From NCBI RefSeq assembly GCF_042477335.2, contig NC_091263.1, positions 15,845,501 to 15,909,500 of the forward strand: a stretch of 64,000 nucleotides of DNA, written 5' to 3'. The stretch is from Ovis canadensis. Its lineage: Eukaryota; Chordata; Mammalia; Artiodactyla; Bovidae. The notes under the pieces are model-generated. The model was not told the origin of the DNA, ran no database searches, and worked only from the letters and a program-made list of their open reading frames with translations. Shown here piece after piece: positions 43,805-56,193 of this stretch (positions are counted from its first letter, which is position 1; each line of letters begins with the position of its first letter). Position numbers and translations under genes: made by a program.

Positions 43805-45483
43805 AAGTATAGAAAAGAAATAGAGGAAAAAAATAGAAAAGGAAATAACAGAGATCTCCTCAAGAAAATTAGAGATATCAAGGGAATATTGCATGCAAAG
43901 ATGAGCACAATAAAGGACATAAATAGTATAAATCTAACAGAAGCAGAATATATCAAGAAGAAGTGGCAAGAATACACAGAACTATACAAAAAAGATTTTC
44001 ATGACCTAGATAGCTATGATGGTGTGATCACTCACCGGGAGACAGACATCCTGGAATGTGAGGTCAGATGGGCCTTATGAAGCAACACTATGAACAAAGC
44101 TAGCAGAGGTGATGGAATTCCAGCTGAGCTATTTCAAATCCTAAAAGATGATGCTGTGAAAGTGCTGCACTCAATATGCCAGCAAATTTGGAAAACTCAG
44201 GAGTGGCCACAGGACTGGAAAAGGTCAGTTTTCATTCTAATCCCAAAGAAAGCCAAAAACATGTTCAAACTACCACACAATTGCACTCACCTCACATGCT
44301 AGCAAAGTAAGGCTCAAAATTCTCCAAGTGATGCTTCAACAGTATGAGAACTGAGAACTTCCAGATGTTCAAGCTGGATTTAGAAAAGGCAGAGGAACCA
44401 GAGATCAAATTGCCAGCACCTATTGGATCATAGAGAAAGCAAGAGAATTCCAGAAAAACACCTATTTCTGCTTCATTGACCCTTTGATTGTGTGAATCAC
44501 AACAAACTGTGGATAATTCTTAGAGATGGGAATACCAGATCACCTGACCTGCCTCCTGAGAAATCTCCATGCAGGTCAAGAAGCAACATTTAGAACCAGA
44601 CATGGAACATTGAATTGCTTCTAAACTGGGAAAGGAGTACCACAAGGCTGTATGTTGTCATACAGCCTCGCTTGTTTAACTTAAGTGCAATACCAGGCTG
44701 ATGAAGCACAAGCTGGATTCAAGATTGCTGGGGAAAATATTAATAACTTCAGATATTCAGATGACACCACCCTTATGCCAGAAAGTGAAGAACTAAAGAG
44801 CCTCTCGATGAAAGTGAAAGAAGAGAGTGAAAAAGCTGGTTTAAAACTCAGCATTCAGAAAACTAAGATCATGGCATCTGGTCCCATCACTTCATGGCAA
44901 ATAGATGGGGAAACAATGGAAACAATGACAGACTTTATTTTCTTGGTCTCCAAAATCAATGCAGATGGTGATTGCAGCCATGAAATTAAAAGACGCTTGC
45001 TTTTTGGAAGAAAAGCTGCGACCAACTTGACAGCATATTAAGAAGCAGAGACACTACTTTGATGACATATGTCTGCCTAGTCAAAGGTATGGTTTTTCCA
45101 ATAGTTGTATGGATATGAGAGTTGGACCATAAAGAAAGATGAACAGTGAAGAATTGATGCCTTTGAACTGTGGTGTTGGAGAAGACTCGTGAAAGTCCTT
45201 TGTACTGCCAGAAGGCAAAACCAGTCAATCTTAATGGAAATCAGTTCTGAATATTCATTGGAAGGACTGATGCTGAAGCTGAAACTCCAACACTTTGGCC
45301 ACCTGATGGGAAGAAATGACTAATTAGAAAAAACCCCATTGCTGGGAAAGATTGATGGCATCACCAACATGATGAGCATGAGTTTGAGCAAGCTCTGGGA
45401 GTTGGACAGAGAAGCCTGGCGTGCTGCAGTCCATGGGGTCACAAGGAGTCAGACATGACTGAGCAACTGAACTGAACTGAACT
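43805..45483 (+). mobile_element. BovB LINE, 5'-truncated, moderately old
   Basis: It starts in the linker (AAAGAAATAGAGGAAAA; ENRKGNNRDLLKKIRDIKGI-like) and runs to the 3' end AACTGAACTGAACT at about 45483. The RT YADD site is altered to YSDD at about 44754-44765 (TATTCAGATGAC). Frame is split into 43889-44080, 44090-44302 and 44685-45041. Several internal deletions remove RT sequence, for example the YAKA codons near 44480. Confidence 0.94.
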
Positions 45484-45811
45484 AGGACTTCCCTTTTGGT
45501 CCAGTGGTTAAGAATTTTCCTGCCAACATGAGGGACACAGGTTCAATTCTTAGTCTGGGAAGATTCCACATGCCACAGGGCAGCTAAGCCCATGTGTAAC
45601 AACTATTGTTTTTGTGTTCTAGAGCCCACATGCTCTACCCACTTTCTGAGTCTGCATGTCTAATCCTGTGCTCCATAACAGGAGAAGCCACCACGATGAG
45701 AAGTCCACACATCACAACTAGAGAGTAGCCCCCACTTAATGTGATAAGAATAAGCCGTCATGCAGCAACTAAGACCAAGCACAGCCAAAAATAAAAATAA
45801 ATTAATTTTTT
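45484..45811 (+). mobile_element. CHR-type tRNA-Glu SINE, long form
   Basis: It begins AGGACTTCCCTTTTGGTCCA with a B-box-like GGTTCAATTC and continues through the CHR body (CTGTGCTCCATAACAGGAGA, GAGAGTAGCCCCCACTTA, GCAGCAACTAAGACC) to an A-rich tail (CAAAAATAAAAATAAATTAA). The tail is the target of the next L1 insertion. Confidence 0.9.
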
Positions 45812-46320
45812 CAAAAACGCATAAATCCTCCAGTTCCATTCTTCTTTCTCAAGATTGCTTTGGCTATTCGAGGTTTTCTGTATTTCCATACAAATCTTGA
45901 AATTATTTGTTCTAGTTCTGTGAAAAATGTGGCTGGTAGCTTGATAGGGATTGCATTGAATTTGTAAATTGCTTTGGGTAGTATACTCATTTTCACTATA
46001 TTGATTCTTCCAATCCATGAACATGGTATATTTCTCCATCTATTAGTGTCCTCTTTGATTTCTTTCATCAGTGTTTTATAGTTTTCTATATACAGGTCTT
46101 TAGTTTCTTTAGGTAGATATATTCCTAAGTATTTTATTCTTTTCGTTGCAATGGTGAATGGAATTGTTTCCTTAATTTCTTTTTCTACTTTCTCATTATT
46201 CGTGTATAGGAATGCAAGGGATTTCTGTGTGTTGATTTTATATCCTGCAACTTTACTATATTCATTGAGAAAAGGGAACCCTCCTACACTGTTGGTGGGA
46301 ATGCAAACTAGTACAGCCAC
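45811..46320 (-). pseudogene. L1 ORF2 segment (inverted part)
   Basis: The 169-codon minus-strand frame reads through [40 protein letters not shown] and [20 protein letters not shown] to LRKKNGTGG, that is ORF2 just after the RT active site. The first residues come from the adjoining sense segment read backwards. No stop interrupts the L1-derived part, consistent with a young copy. Confidence 0.88.
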
Positions 46321-47047
46321 TATGGAGAACGGTGTGGAGATTCCTTAAAAAATTGCAAATAGAACTACCTTATGACCCAGCAATCCCACTGCTGGGCATA
46401 CACACCAAGGAAACCAGAATTGAAAGAGACACATGTACCCCAATGTTCATTGCAGCGCTGTTTATAATAGCCAGGACATGGAAACAACCTAGATGTCCAT
46501 CAGCAGATGAATGGATAAGAAAGCTGTGGTACATATACACAATGGAGTATTACTCAGCCATTAAAAAGAATTCATTTGAATCAGTTCTGATGAGATGGAT
46601 GAAACTGGAGCCAATTATACAGAGTGAACTAAGCCAGAAAGAAAAACACCAATACAGTATACTAACACATATATATGGAATTTAGGAAGATGGCAATGAC
46701 GACCCTGTATGCAAGACAGGGAAAGAGACACAGATGTGTATAACGGACTTTTGGACTCAGAGGGAGAGGGAGAGGATGGGATGATTTGGGAGAATGACAT
46801 TCTAACATGTATACTATCATGTGAATTGAATCGCCAGTCTATGTCTGACGCAGGATGCAGCATGCTTGGGGCTGGTGCATGGGGATGACCCAGAAAGTTG
46901 TTATGGGGAGGGAGGTGGGAGGGGGGTTCATGTTTGGGAATGCATGTAAGAATTAAAGATTTTAAAATTTAAAAAATAAAAAACTAAATTTAAAAAAAAT
47001 AAAAAAATATAAAAAAAAAAAACAAAAAAAACAAAAACGCATAAATC
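45812..47047. mobile_element. L1-BT with 5' inversion and 16-bp target duplications
   Basis: The body 45828-47031 has an inverted segment 45828-46272 (minus-strand ORF2, RT end region) followed by a sense segment 46273-47031 (ORF2 end, 3' UTR, A-rich tail 46966-47031). Identical direct repeats CAAAAACGCATAAATC occupy 45812-45827 and 47032-47047. This is a textbook twin-primed L1 insertion, landing in the tail of a CHR SINE. Confidence 0.97.
46332..46685 (+). pseudogene. L1 ORF2 C-terminus (sense part)
   Basis: 117 codons from [20 protein letters not shown] to the natural ORF2 end (ILTHIYGI, stop at 46683-46685). The frame is intact but is only the C-terminal end of a 5'-truncated, inverted element, so no product is expected. 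Confidence 0.88.
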
Positions 47048-47929
47048 TTAGACTGAGCAAAGGGCATCAGGATGCTAGTTACAGTCCAACAGTGACTGTA
47101 ACAATTAGGTTAATTATTCAAGTATTATTAGGTGAATTTTTCAAGTATTTTATTCCTGGCAGAAATCTCTACATACCGAGTAATGTCTGAAAGAATATTC
47201 CACAGTTATTCTGGGGGAAAAATTGAGCTCTGTTTAGGTGCAACGGAAGTTGCAGTAAGGGACTAGAGCAAAGAAGAGCAAACACAAATGTGAAGAGATG
47301 CTCAGAAAAGACCCCACAGTGGGGCCTCCTCCTGTGTGGACTATCAGCTGAAGTTTACTGTGCTCTGCCCACTGATGGGGAATCTTACTTTGATTTCAAG
47401 GGTTTTTTAAATTCTTACAAACTATTTCCAATGCGCTCAGGCCACATCACACTATGATGGAGGCCAATCATAGAGTTTATCTTTAGGGCCAGACTTGCTG
47501 TGGGTTTTCTGTCTCTGCTTTTCACATTTTCTTGGTTATTTTAAGGGAAAGTTAGAAATAACAAATAAGATGTTGCTTGCTGTTCTAAATTATTCTCAGG
47601 AAGTCCACTGCAAAGGTATTTACATTCTGCACATGGCAGAATATAAATATTGACTGCAAATAAAAACTGATGGTGAGTCCTGTTTTCAACTGAGAACCTC
47701 TCAAGTTCATACTGCCCTAAGATTCAAATGGTGTTAGACTTACAACAGGAAGTTGAAGGGACAACAGGGTTCTGTGGATATTATTGTTCATCTCTGTTCC
47801 ATAATGACACATACTTTTCTGTATCTTGATTGCAAACAACTAGGCTGAAAACTGAAAATGTGCCATTCTTGGCTGTCATAGACACAGGACATCACCTGAG
47901 ATGGAAAGTGTTAACATTTCATCAACTCA

Positions 47930-48065
47930 ACAAATAACTGTGGAGCATCTGTTTTATGATATCACCGTGCCAGGTGATGGAATTACAAAGGAAAGGAATA
48001 TATTTACTCCTCCCAGGGACTTAGGGACTGCTGAGGAGACACCTGAAAGGATTATTATATAATCT
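47930..48065 (-). repeat. L2 LINE 3' end
   Basis: TCATCAACTCAACAAATAAC, CCGTGCCAGGTGATGGAATT and CCTCCCAGGGACTTAGGGAC follow reverse-complement L2 landmarks (TTCAACAAATATTTATTGAG, TGCCAGGCACTG..., CCTGCCCTCAAGGAGCTTA). Confidence 0.6.
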
Positions 48066-48544
48066 GTGTTATTCCAATACAGACTGGGGAGTGCAACGCT
48101 CAAGGTACGCACATAATGATGAGCTGCATGCATACTAATGTGTCAGTCCTCATGTCCGCATGGAGAAAGGCTATTTCACTCAACAGCAAGGTAGACTAGG
48201 AGCCAAGGAATTATATAAATATAAAATCACTGGTTTGATTGCTCAGACTCTGTAGATTTAGAGGGAAAATAATGAGAGAATTTAAATCGTATTAAAAAAG
48301 CTTTCTTGGAATATGGAGGGGAAACCACATGCCTACAGGAGTTCTTGGGAGAATGTCCTAGGGAAGTGGTTTTTTTTTCATTAGGTCTTAAAGTGGGTAC
48401 TTGCCAGAGAACTGAGAATGAAAATGGTCACAAAGCAAGATAAAACATATGTAAAATAGTTCAAAATGGCACAGCAAGTTGGGATGTTGAGCAGTTCTGC
48501 TAGATCACAGAATGAGAGGCTTAGGCAGCAATGGTAGGGTGGAG

Positions 48545-49115
48545 GGTGCTGCAGGGGGAGCTCTGGTACTCAGTGAGCACTTGGGTTTTCTTCTGTAGAT
48601 GATGGCAAGGCACTGACATGTTCTAAGCCAGTCCAATTTTCATTTTAAGGTGATGCTCAGACCAAAGTGAAGGGCAAGCCTAAAAGGGACAAGACTTGAG
48701 ACCTAGAGGTCATTTTGGAGACTATGAATTATCTAGATAATGTAAAATGAAGGTCTGGGCCAGCACAGAAGGAGTAAATGTAGAAATAAAGAGTGGACTG
48801 GAGAAGTATTTATAAAGTAAAATTGCAGGTCTAACTACAGTGACTTGACATAAATAGAAATTCATATGAAAAAGATAAGAATTTCAGGTTTTGCACTTTC
48901 TTAACTGGTGGTAGCCCTTCCTCCCCCAGCTGTATAAAGTTCGGAAGTGGCATGGTTTAAAGAGTAGATGATGATTTCATTTGAGACACCAGAGAAACAT
49001 ATAGTGATGACATTGAGAAGACAATTAGGTACATATCTCTGAAGCTTGGGGAGAGGTAGAACCAGAGACAAAGATTTAAGAATCATCAGAAATAGGACAC
49101 CCAAAGATCAAATAG
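48545..49115 (+). repeat. Ancient mammalian repeat, family uncertain
   Basis: The stretch from about 48980 (TTTGAGACACCAGAG, GATGACATTGAGAAGACAAT, ATCTCTGAAGCTTGGGGAGA, AAAGATTTAAGAATCATCAG) resembles a widespread old interspersed repeat with a TTTGAGATGCC...GTTGGATATAC...GGGAGTCATCAGCA pattern. I cannot name the family confidently. Confidence 0.4.
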
Positions 49116-49221
49116 TTTTGGTGACCAGAGGGAAGTGTGCTGCTGGGCCCCACAGATATCTCTTACATAAGGCCACGTCTCCAAGATCAGGGAATGTAAC
49201 CAAACTGCAAAATATATACTA

Positions 49222-49443
49222 ATAAACACAGTGAAAGTGAAAGTCGCTCAGTCGTGTCCAACTCTTTGCAACTCAATGAACTATACATTATACAGTCCAT
49301 GGAAATTTCCAGACCAGAATACTGAAATGGGTAGCCTTTTCCTTCCCCAGGGATCTTCCCAACCCAGGGATTGAACTCAGGTCTCCTGCATTGCAGGTGG
49401 ACTCTTTACCAGCTGAGCCACAAGGGAAGCCCTATAAACACAG
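49222..49443 (-). mobile_element. Bov-tA SINE with target duplications
   Basis: The body 49232-49433 on the minus strand starts with the tRNA-like head (GGGCTTCCCTTGTGGCTCAG at the right end) followed by Bov-A and a CTTTCACTTTC-type end. Direct repeats ATAAACACAG lie at 49222-49231 and 49434-49443. Confidence 0.92.
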
Positions 49444-50340
49444 AGACTTAAGTAAAATGAGGGCTAGGAATATGTTCCAAATGAAGGTACAAGATAAAAC
49501 CTCAGAAAAACTAGATGAAATGGAGATGAACAATCTACCCCCAAAAGAATTTAAGGTAATGACTGTAAAGATACTGAATGAACTTGGGAGAAGAGTATAA
49601 AATAAAGTAAGAAGTTTAATAATGAGCTAGAAAATATAAAAAAGAGCCAAAATGAGCCAAGGATACAATGACTGAAATGGAAGATGTGCTAGAAGGAATT
49701 AATAATAGATTATATGATATAGAGGAACAGATAAGTGAATTGGAAGACAGACTAGTGGAAATCACACAAACCAAACAAGGAAAAGAAAAAAAAGGATTAA
49801 AAAACTAAAAACAATTTAAGAGACCTCTGTGAGGTCATCAAGCATACTAACATTCACATTATAGGAAGGAGAGGAGAAGAGAGACAGAAAAAGTAGCAGA
49901 AGTTATATCTGAAGCCCTAATAGCTGAAAAGATTTCTAAACTAGAAAAGGACACAGACATCCAGGGCCAGGAAACAGAGTCCCAAACAGGATGGTCAACC
50001 CAATGAAGACTGCACCAAGACGTATTGCAATTAGAATGACAAAAATTGAAAATAAAGAAAAAATATTAAAAGCAGCAAGAGAAAAGCAACTGGTTACATA
50101 CAAGGGCACTCCCATAAGACTGTCAGCTGGGTTTTCAGCTGAAACTTTGTAGATCAGAAAGAAATAACATGATATATTTAAGTGATAAAAGGAAAAACCC
50201 TAAAACTGAGACTACTCTACCCAGCAAGGTTATCATTCAGATTTGGAGGAGAGGTAAAGACTTTTCCAGACAAGAAAAGTAAAAAAGTTCAGCACCACTA
50301 AACTGAATTAACAAGAAATGTGAAAGAAACTTCTCTCTAA
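49444..50340 (+). mobile_element. Old L1 (L1M-type), ORF1 region (piece 1)
   Basis: Ordered L1 ORF1 landmarks: coiled-coil-like NELGRRV and EQISELEDRLVE-type sequence, GACCTCTGTGAGGTCATCAA, AGACATCCAGGGCCAGGAA, AGCAGCAAGAGAAAAGCAAC, CTACCCAGCAAGGTTATCAT. The frame is broken repeatedly. It is the 5' end of the host L1 that continues to 56990 around six later insertions. Confidence 0.88.
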
Positions 50341-50828
50341 AGTATTAAAAAGCAGAGACATCACTTTTTTGACAAAGGTCCATTTAGCAAAGCTATGGTT
50401 TTTCCAGTAGTCATGTATGGATGTGAGTGTTAGACCATAAAGAAGGGTGAGTGCTGAAGAACTGGTGCTTTTGAATTGTGATACTGGAGAAGACTCTTGA
50501 GAGTCCCTTGAACAGGAAAGAGATCAAAGCAGTCAATCTTACATGAAATTAACCCTGAATATTCATTGGAAGGATTGGTGCTGAAGCTCCAACACCTTGG
50601 CCACCTAATGCAAAGAGCTGACTCACTGGAGAAGACCCTGATTCTGGGAAATATTGAAGGCATGAGAAAAAGGGGGTGACAGAGAATAAGATGGCTGGAT
50701 AACATCACTGACTCAATGGATGTGAGTCTGAGCAAGCTCCAGGAGATAGTGAAGGACTGGGAAGGCTGGCACGCCATAGTCCATAGAGTCACAAAGAGTC
50801 AGACATGACTTAGCAACTAAACAACAAC
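50341..50828 (+). mobile_element. BovB 3' fragment nested in the old L1
   Basis: It begins TATTAAAAAGCAGAGACATC (SRDITL region) and ends with the BovB 3' end (GACATGACTTAGCAACTAAA). Old L1 sequence lies on both sides. It is 5'-truncated with no intact ORF. Confidence 0.92.
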
Positions 50829-52272
50829 AGAAACAAGTGAAAAAGACAAGATCACAAGAAGAACATGAAAATTATGAGGGAAAATCTCATAATAAAAGTA
50901 GTAGATCAAGCACTTATAAAGCTAGAAGGAAGATTAAATAACAAAAGTAGTAAAATCATCTGTATCCACAATAAGTAATTAAGAGATAAACAAAACAAAA
51001 ACATGAAAAATATAATATAAAAAACATTATTTTGTGTGGGGAATAAAAATGTATGGTAGTTAAAACACATTTGAAATGGCAACTACAAACCAAAAATCTA
51101 TAATAGATACACAAAAAGAGTAAAGGATCCAGATATAAAGATATGTATCAGATCACAAGAGAAGAGAGAAGAAGGAACAGTGACAAAACAAGACTACAAA
51201 AACAACCCCCAAGCAACTTTAAAAATGGCAATAAATACATACCTATCAATAATTACTTCAAATGTAGATAGACTAAATATTTCAATCAAAGGTATAAACT
51301 GGCTGAATACATACAAATCCAAGACCCATATATACGCTGCCTACAAGGAGCTCACCTTCACATCTAAAAATATGCACAGATTGAATGTGAGAGGTAGAAA
51401 AAGTCACTTCATGTAAATGGAAATGAAAAAGCTGTAGTAGCAATACCTGTATTAGACAAAATAGACTTTAAAATAGAGTATTACAAGATTTTGTAAATTA
51501 ACAAAAAAAAGACACTACATAATGATTGAGAGATCAATCCAAGAGGAATATATAACAGATTATAAGAGCACCTGAACACTAACACAGAGAAAAAATTGAC
51601 AGTATTGACAGTAATCCAATAATAGTAATGGACTTTAGTACCCCACTTATATCAATGGACAGATGGCTCAGACAGCTTATCAGTGAGGAAACAGTGGCCT
51701 GAAAGAACATATTAGATCATATGCACTTCATATATTCCCTCCCAAAGCAGCAGAATACACACTCTTTTCAAGTGCACATGGAATTTTTTTCAGGACAGAT
51801 CACATTCTAGGATGCAAAACAAGTCTCAAATTTAAGAAGACTGAAATCATAACAAGTGTCTTTTCTAACCAGAATGCTATGAGACTATAAATCAAATAAA
51901 AGAAAAAAAACTGCAGAAAAACTAACAGAGAATAAATAATATGCTAATAAGTTCTCAATAGGTCACTAAAAATCAAAATGGAAATAAAAAACACCTAGAG
52001 ACAAATGAAATGAAAACACAGCTATCCAAAATGTATAGGATGTAGGAAAAGCATTTCTAAGACAAAAATTATAGTGACACAGTACTACCTCAGAATACAA
52101 GAAAAATCTCGAAAAAATTCCTTACCCTTATACCTGAAGTAATTAAAAGAAAAGAACAAACAAAACCAAAAGAGAACAGAAGGAAAGAAATAATGATCAG
52201 AGCAGAAATAAATGAAATACAGACTAAAGAATAGAAAGGTTCAATGAAACTAAGAACTAGCTCTTTGAAAAG
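50829..52272 (+). mobile_element. Old L1, ORF1 end and ORF2 endonuclease region (piece 2)
   Basis: It contains CTGCCTACAAGGAGCTCACC, AAAATAGACTTTAAAATAGA, GGACAGATGGCTCAGACAGC, AAAGCAGCAGAATACACACT and GCAAAACAAGTCTCAAATTT, the ordered ORF2 endonuclease sequence of an ancient L1. Stops and frameshifts occur throughout. Confidence 0.9.
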
Positions 52273-52392
52273 AGAACACGTGTGTACCTGTGGCGGATTC
52301 ATGCTGATGTATGGAAAAACCAATACAATATTGTAAAGTAATTAATCTCCAATAAGAATAAATAAATTTATATTTTAAAAAATAAATAAATA
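52273..52392 (+). mobile_element. L1-BT 3' terminal fragment nested in the old L1
   Basis: The last 120 bases of L1-BT (ACGTGTGTACCTGTGGCGG, CAATACAATATTGTAAAGTA) and a tail of AAATAA units. It interrupts the old L1 between TTTGAAAAGA and AAATTGATAAACC. No clear target duplication. Confidence 0.9.
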
Positions 52393-52568
52393 AAATTGAT
52401 AAACCTTTAGGAAAAGAGAGATGGCCCAAATCAGAAATGTAAGGTAAAGTAAAAAAATATATAAAATAATAATAATAAATAAATGATAAATGGTTAAAAA
52501 AAATAATAATAAATTAAAATAATTAAAATGAGAAAAAAAGAAGGTGCAACAAACACCACAGAAATTCA
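52393..52568 (+). mobile_element. Old L1, ORF2 (piece 3), with AT-rich expansion
   Basis: It resumes ATTGATAAACCTTTAGG, then an AT-rich simple stretch (AATAATAATAA-type, about 52460-52540), then CACCACAGAAATTCA before the next insertion. Confidence 0.85.
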
Positions 52569-52902
52569 CAGTAAAAGAGACACAGATGTATAAACAGTCT
52601 TTTGGACTCTGTGGGAGAGGGAGAGGGTGGGATGATTTGGGAGAATGGCATTGAAACATGTATAATATCATATAAGGAATGAATCGCCAGTCCAGGTTTG
52701 ATGCAGGGTGCAGGATGCTTGGGGCTGGTGCACTGGGATGACCCAGAGGGATGATATGGGGAGGGAGGTGGGAGCGGGGTTCAGGATGCGGAACATGTGT
52801 ATACCCATGGCGGATTCATGTTGATGTATGGCAAAACCAATACAATATTGTAATTAGCCTCCAATTAAAATAAATAAATTTAAATTTAAAAAAAGAAATT
52901 CA
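52560..52902 (+). mobile_element. L1-BT 3' UTR insertion with target duplications
   Basis: The insert 52569-52893 is an L1-BT 3' UTR with an A-rich tail. Direct repeats AGAAATTCA of 9 bp lie at 52560-52568 and 52894-52902. Removing insert and one repeat restores the old L1 (AGAAATTCAAAAGGATCATAAG). Confidence 0.93.
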
Positions 52903-54000
52903 AAAGGATCATAAGTGATTACTATGAAGAATTAATCATATGCCAATAAAATGGACAATCTAGAAATGAACAAATTCTTAGAAGTGTACAGTATCACAAG
53001 GCTGAATTGGGAATAAATACAAAATATGAACAGACAAGTGACCAGTAATGAAATTGAATCAGCAACTGAAAACTCCCAGCAAACAAAAGCCCAGGACCAG
53101 ACAGCTTCACAGATGAATTCTACCAAACATTTAACAAATTAATTCTTGTCCTTCTCATACTATCTCCCTAAATTGAAAGTGTCTGTACTCATTTTAGGAG
53201 GGCAGCACTATCTTGCTACCAAAACCAAAGACTACAATGCAAGAAAATTACAGGCCAATAAAACTGATGAACATAGATGAAAAATCCTCAATAAAATATC
53301 AGCAAACTAAGTTCAACAGTACTTCAAAAGTGTCATACACCATGATTAAGTGTGACTTAGCCTATGGATGCAAGGAAGTTTCAATATTCACAAATCAGTG
53401 TGATATACCAGGGTAACAAACTAAAGAATAAAAAGCATAATATGATCATCTTAATAGATGCAAAAAAAGCTTTTGACAAAATTCAACATGCATTTATGAT
53501 TAAAAACTCTCAACAAAGTGGGTATAGAAGGAACATATCTCAATATATTAAAGCCCATATATGACAAACCTGTAGGCAACACCAATGTTGGAAATTCCAC
53601 CAATGGTGGAAATCTGAAAATATTTCCTCTAAGGTCAGGATGCCTCCTCTGGCCACCTTTATCCAACATAGTATTGGTAGTCCTAGACACAGCAATCAGA
53701 TAAGGAAAATAAATAAAAGGAATCCAAGTTGGAAAGGAAGAAGTAAAACTGTCACTATTTGCAGATGACATGGTACTATATAAAGAGAATCCTTAAAATG
53801 TCACCCCAAAGCTATTAGAACTAAGTTAATTCAGTATATTTGCAAAATGCAAAATTAGAACGCAAGAATCTGTTGTGTTGTTGAATTCAATAGTGAAATA
53901 CCAGTGAGAAAAAATAAGAAAACAATCCAATTTACAACTGCATCAAAAAGAATAAAGTGCCTAGGAATACATCTAACCAAGGAGGTAAGAAATCTGTTCT
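52894..54000 (+). mobile_element. Old L1, ORF2 RT region (piece 4)
   Basis: The RT domain is recognisable: CCAGGACCAGACAGCTTCAC, TGCAAAAAAAGCTTTTGACA ([11 protein letters not shown]), then LFADDMVLYKENP with the catalytic FADD codons at 53758-53769. Frame is broken into 53213-53416, 53364-53564 and 53518-53703. It is interrupted by L1-BT at 54001. Confidence 0.9.
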
Positions 54001-55081
54001 GAATGGGAGAAAATAATAGCAAATGAAACAACTGACAAACAACTAATCTCAAAAATATACAAGCAACTTATGCAACTCAATTCCAGAAAATAAATGGCCC
54101 AATCAAAAAATGGGCCAAAGAACTAAATAGACATTTCTCCAAAGAAGACATATGGATGGCTAACAAACACATGAGAAGATGCTCAACATCACTCATTATC
54201 AGAGAAATGCAAATCAAAACCACAATGAGGTACCATTTCACACCAGTCAGAATGGCAGTGATCCAAAAGTCTACAAGCAATAAATGCTGGAGAGGGTGTG
54301 GAGAAAAGGGAACCCTCTTACACTGTTGGTGGGAATGCAAACTAGTACAGCCACTATGGAGAACAGTGTGGAGATTCCTTAAAAAATTGCAAATAGAACT
54401 GCTTTATGACCCAGCAATCCCACTGCTGGGCATACACACCGAGGAAACCAGAATTGAAAGAGACACATGTACCCCAATGTTCATTGCAGCACTGTTTATA
54501 ATAGCCAGGACATGGAAACAACCTAGATGTCCATCAGCAGATGAATGGATAAGAAAGCTGTGGTACATATACACAATGGAGTATTACTCAGCCATTAAAA
54601 AGAATGCATTTGAATCAGTTCTAATGAGATGGATGAAACTCGAGCTAATTATACAGAGTGAAGTAAGCCAGAAAGAAAAACACCAATACAGTATACTAAC
54701 ACATATATATGGAATTTAGAAAGATGGTAATGATGACCCTGTATGCGAGACAGCAAAAGAGACACAGATGTGTAGAGCGGACTTTTGGACTCTGAGGGAG
54801 AGGGAGAGGGTGGGATGATTTGGGAGAATGGCATTGAAACATGTATACTATCATGTAAGAAACGAATCACCAGTCTATGTCCCATACAGGATACAGGATG
54901 CTTGGGGCTGGTGCACGGGGATGATCCAGAGAGATGATATGGGGTGAGAGGTGGGAAGGGGGTTCATGTTTGGGAACTCATGTACACCCGTGGTGGATTC
55001 ATGTTAATGTATGGCAAAACCAATAAAGTATTGTAAAGGAAAATAAAGTAAAAATAAAAATAAAGAAAAGAAATCTGTGCT
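53987..55081 (+). mobile_element. L1-BT insertion with target duplications
   Basis: The insert 54001-55067 carries the ORF2 end, 3' UTR and a tail of AAATAAAG-type sequence. Near-identical 14-bp repeats AAGAAATCTGTTCT (53987-54000) and AAGAAATCTGTGCT (55068-55081) flank it. The ORF2 C-terminus 54156-54719 (187 codons, [19 protein letters not shown] to THIYGI) is open, which marks a young copy. It sits in the old L1. Confidence 0.95.
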
Positions 55082-56193
55082 CAAAAACCCATAAGATGCT
55101 GATGAGAGAAACTAAAGACAACACAAACAAGTAGCATTCTACTTGTCATAGATTAACATTGCCAAAATGAACATACTACCTAAGGCAATCTGTAGATTCA
55201 ATGTTATCCCTATCAAAATATCAATGACATTTATCACAGAACTAGAAAAAATGATTATAAAATTTGTATGAAAACATAAAAGACTGAATAGCCAAAAAAT
55301 CTTGGGCAACAAGAACAAAGCTGGAAATGACATCCTCCCTGGTTTTAAACTATACTATATAGCTATAGTAATCCAGTGTGATTCTGGTGCATGTGTGTGC
55401 ACACACACACACACACACACAACAGACACAAAGACCAGTGGAACAGAGTGCAGAAATGAACCTACACTTTTATGGTCAATTAATCTATGATACAGTGGAG
55501 AAAAGAAAGTCTCTTTGATAAATGGTACTGGAAAAACTGGAGAGTTATGTGCAAAAGATTCAAATGGACTATTTAAATTGTGCACAAAAATAAATTTAAA
55601 ATATATTAAAGAATTAAATTCAAGGTCTGAAATAATAAACCTCTTAGAAAAAAACATAGGCACTATACTCTTTGATATTGATCTTAGCAATAATCTTTTG
55701 GTTATCTCTCCTTAGGCAAACAAAAACAAAAAGAGACATATGAGACTACATCAAACTACAAAGCTTTTGTACAGAAAGGGAAACTATCAACAAAAGGAAA
55801 AGGCCACCTACTGAATGACATATCTGTTAAGAGATTAATATTCAAATTATGCAGAGAACTCACACAATTCATCTTCAGGGAAAAAAAACTGATTAAAAAA
55901 TGGGCAGAAGTCATGAATGTACATTCTTCCAAACAAGATATATGAATGGCCAACAGACACAAAGAAAGATACACAACACCCCCAAAGCATCAGGAAAACA
56001 AAAATCAAAAATTAAAAATAAAACTACCATACAGTCTAGTGATTCAACTTCTGGCTATTTTTGCAAAGAAAAGGAAAACACTAATTGGAAAATATATATG
56101 GACACTGCTATATTCACTGTAGCATTATTCACAATAGCCAAGGTACAGAAGCAATCTGAGTGCCTACTGATAGATGAATGGATAAAGAAGATG
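55068..56193 (+). mobile_element. Old L1, ORF2 C-terminal part (piece 5)
   Basis: Continues ACCCATAAGATGCTGATGAG through [19 protein letters not shown] sequence, DFKLYYIAIVI and IIIDEWIKK-type sequence. A (TG)n(CA)n microsatellite has grown at 55392-55420 where other L1s have ACAGACACATAG-type sequence. It ends at the next insertion. Confidence 0.88.
55392..55420. repeat. (TG)n/(CA)n microsatellite in L1
   Basis: TGTGTGTGC followed by about ten CA units; arose inside old L1 ORF2. Confidence 0.92.

Larger units (their letters stand above)
47048..49221. other. Mostly single-copy with old repeats, no gene recognised
   Basis: An L2 3' end lies near 47930-48065 and an ancient repeat of uncertain family near 48545-49115. 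Open frames are short. Confidence 0.5.
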
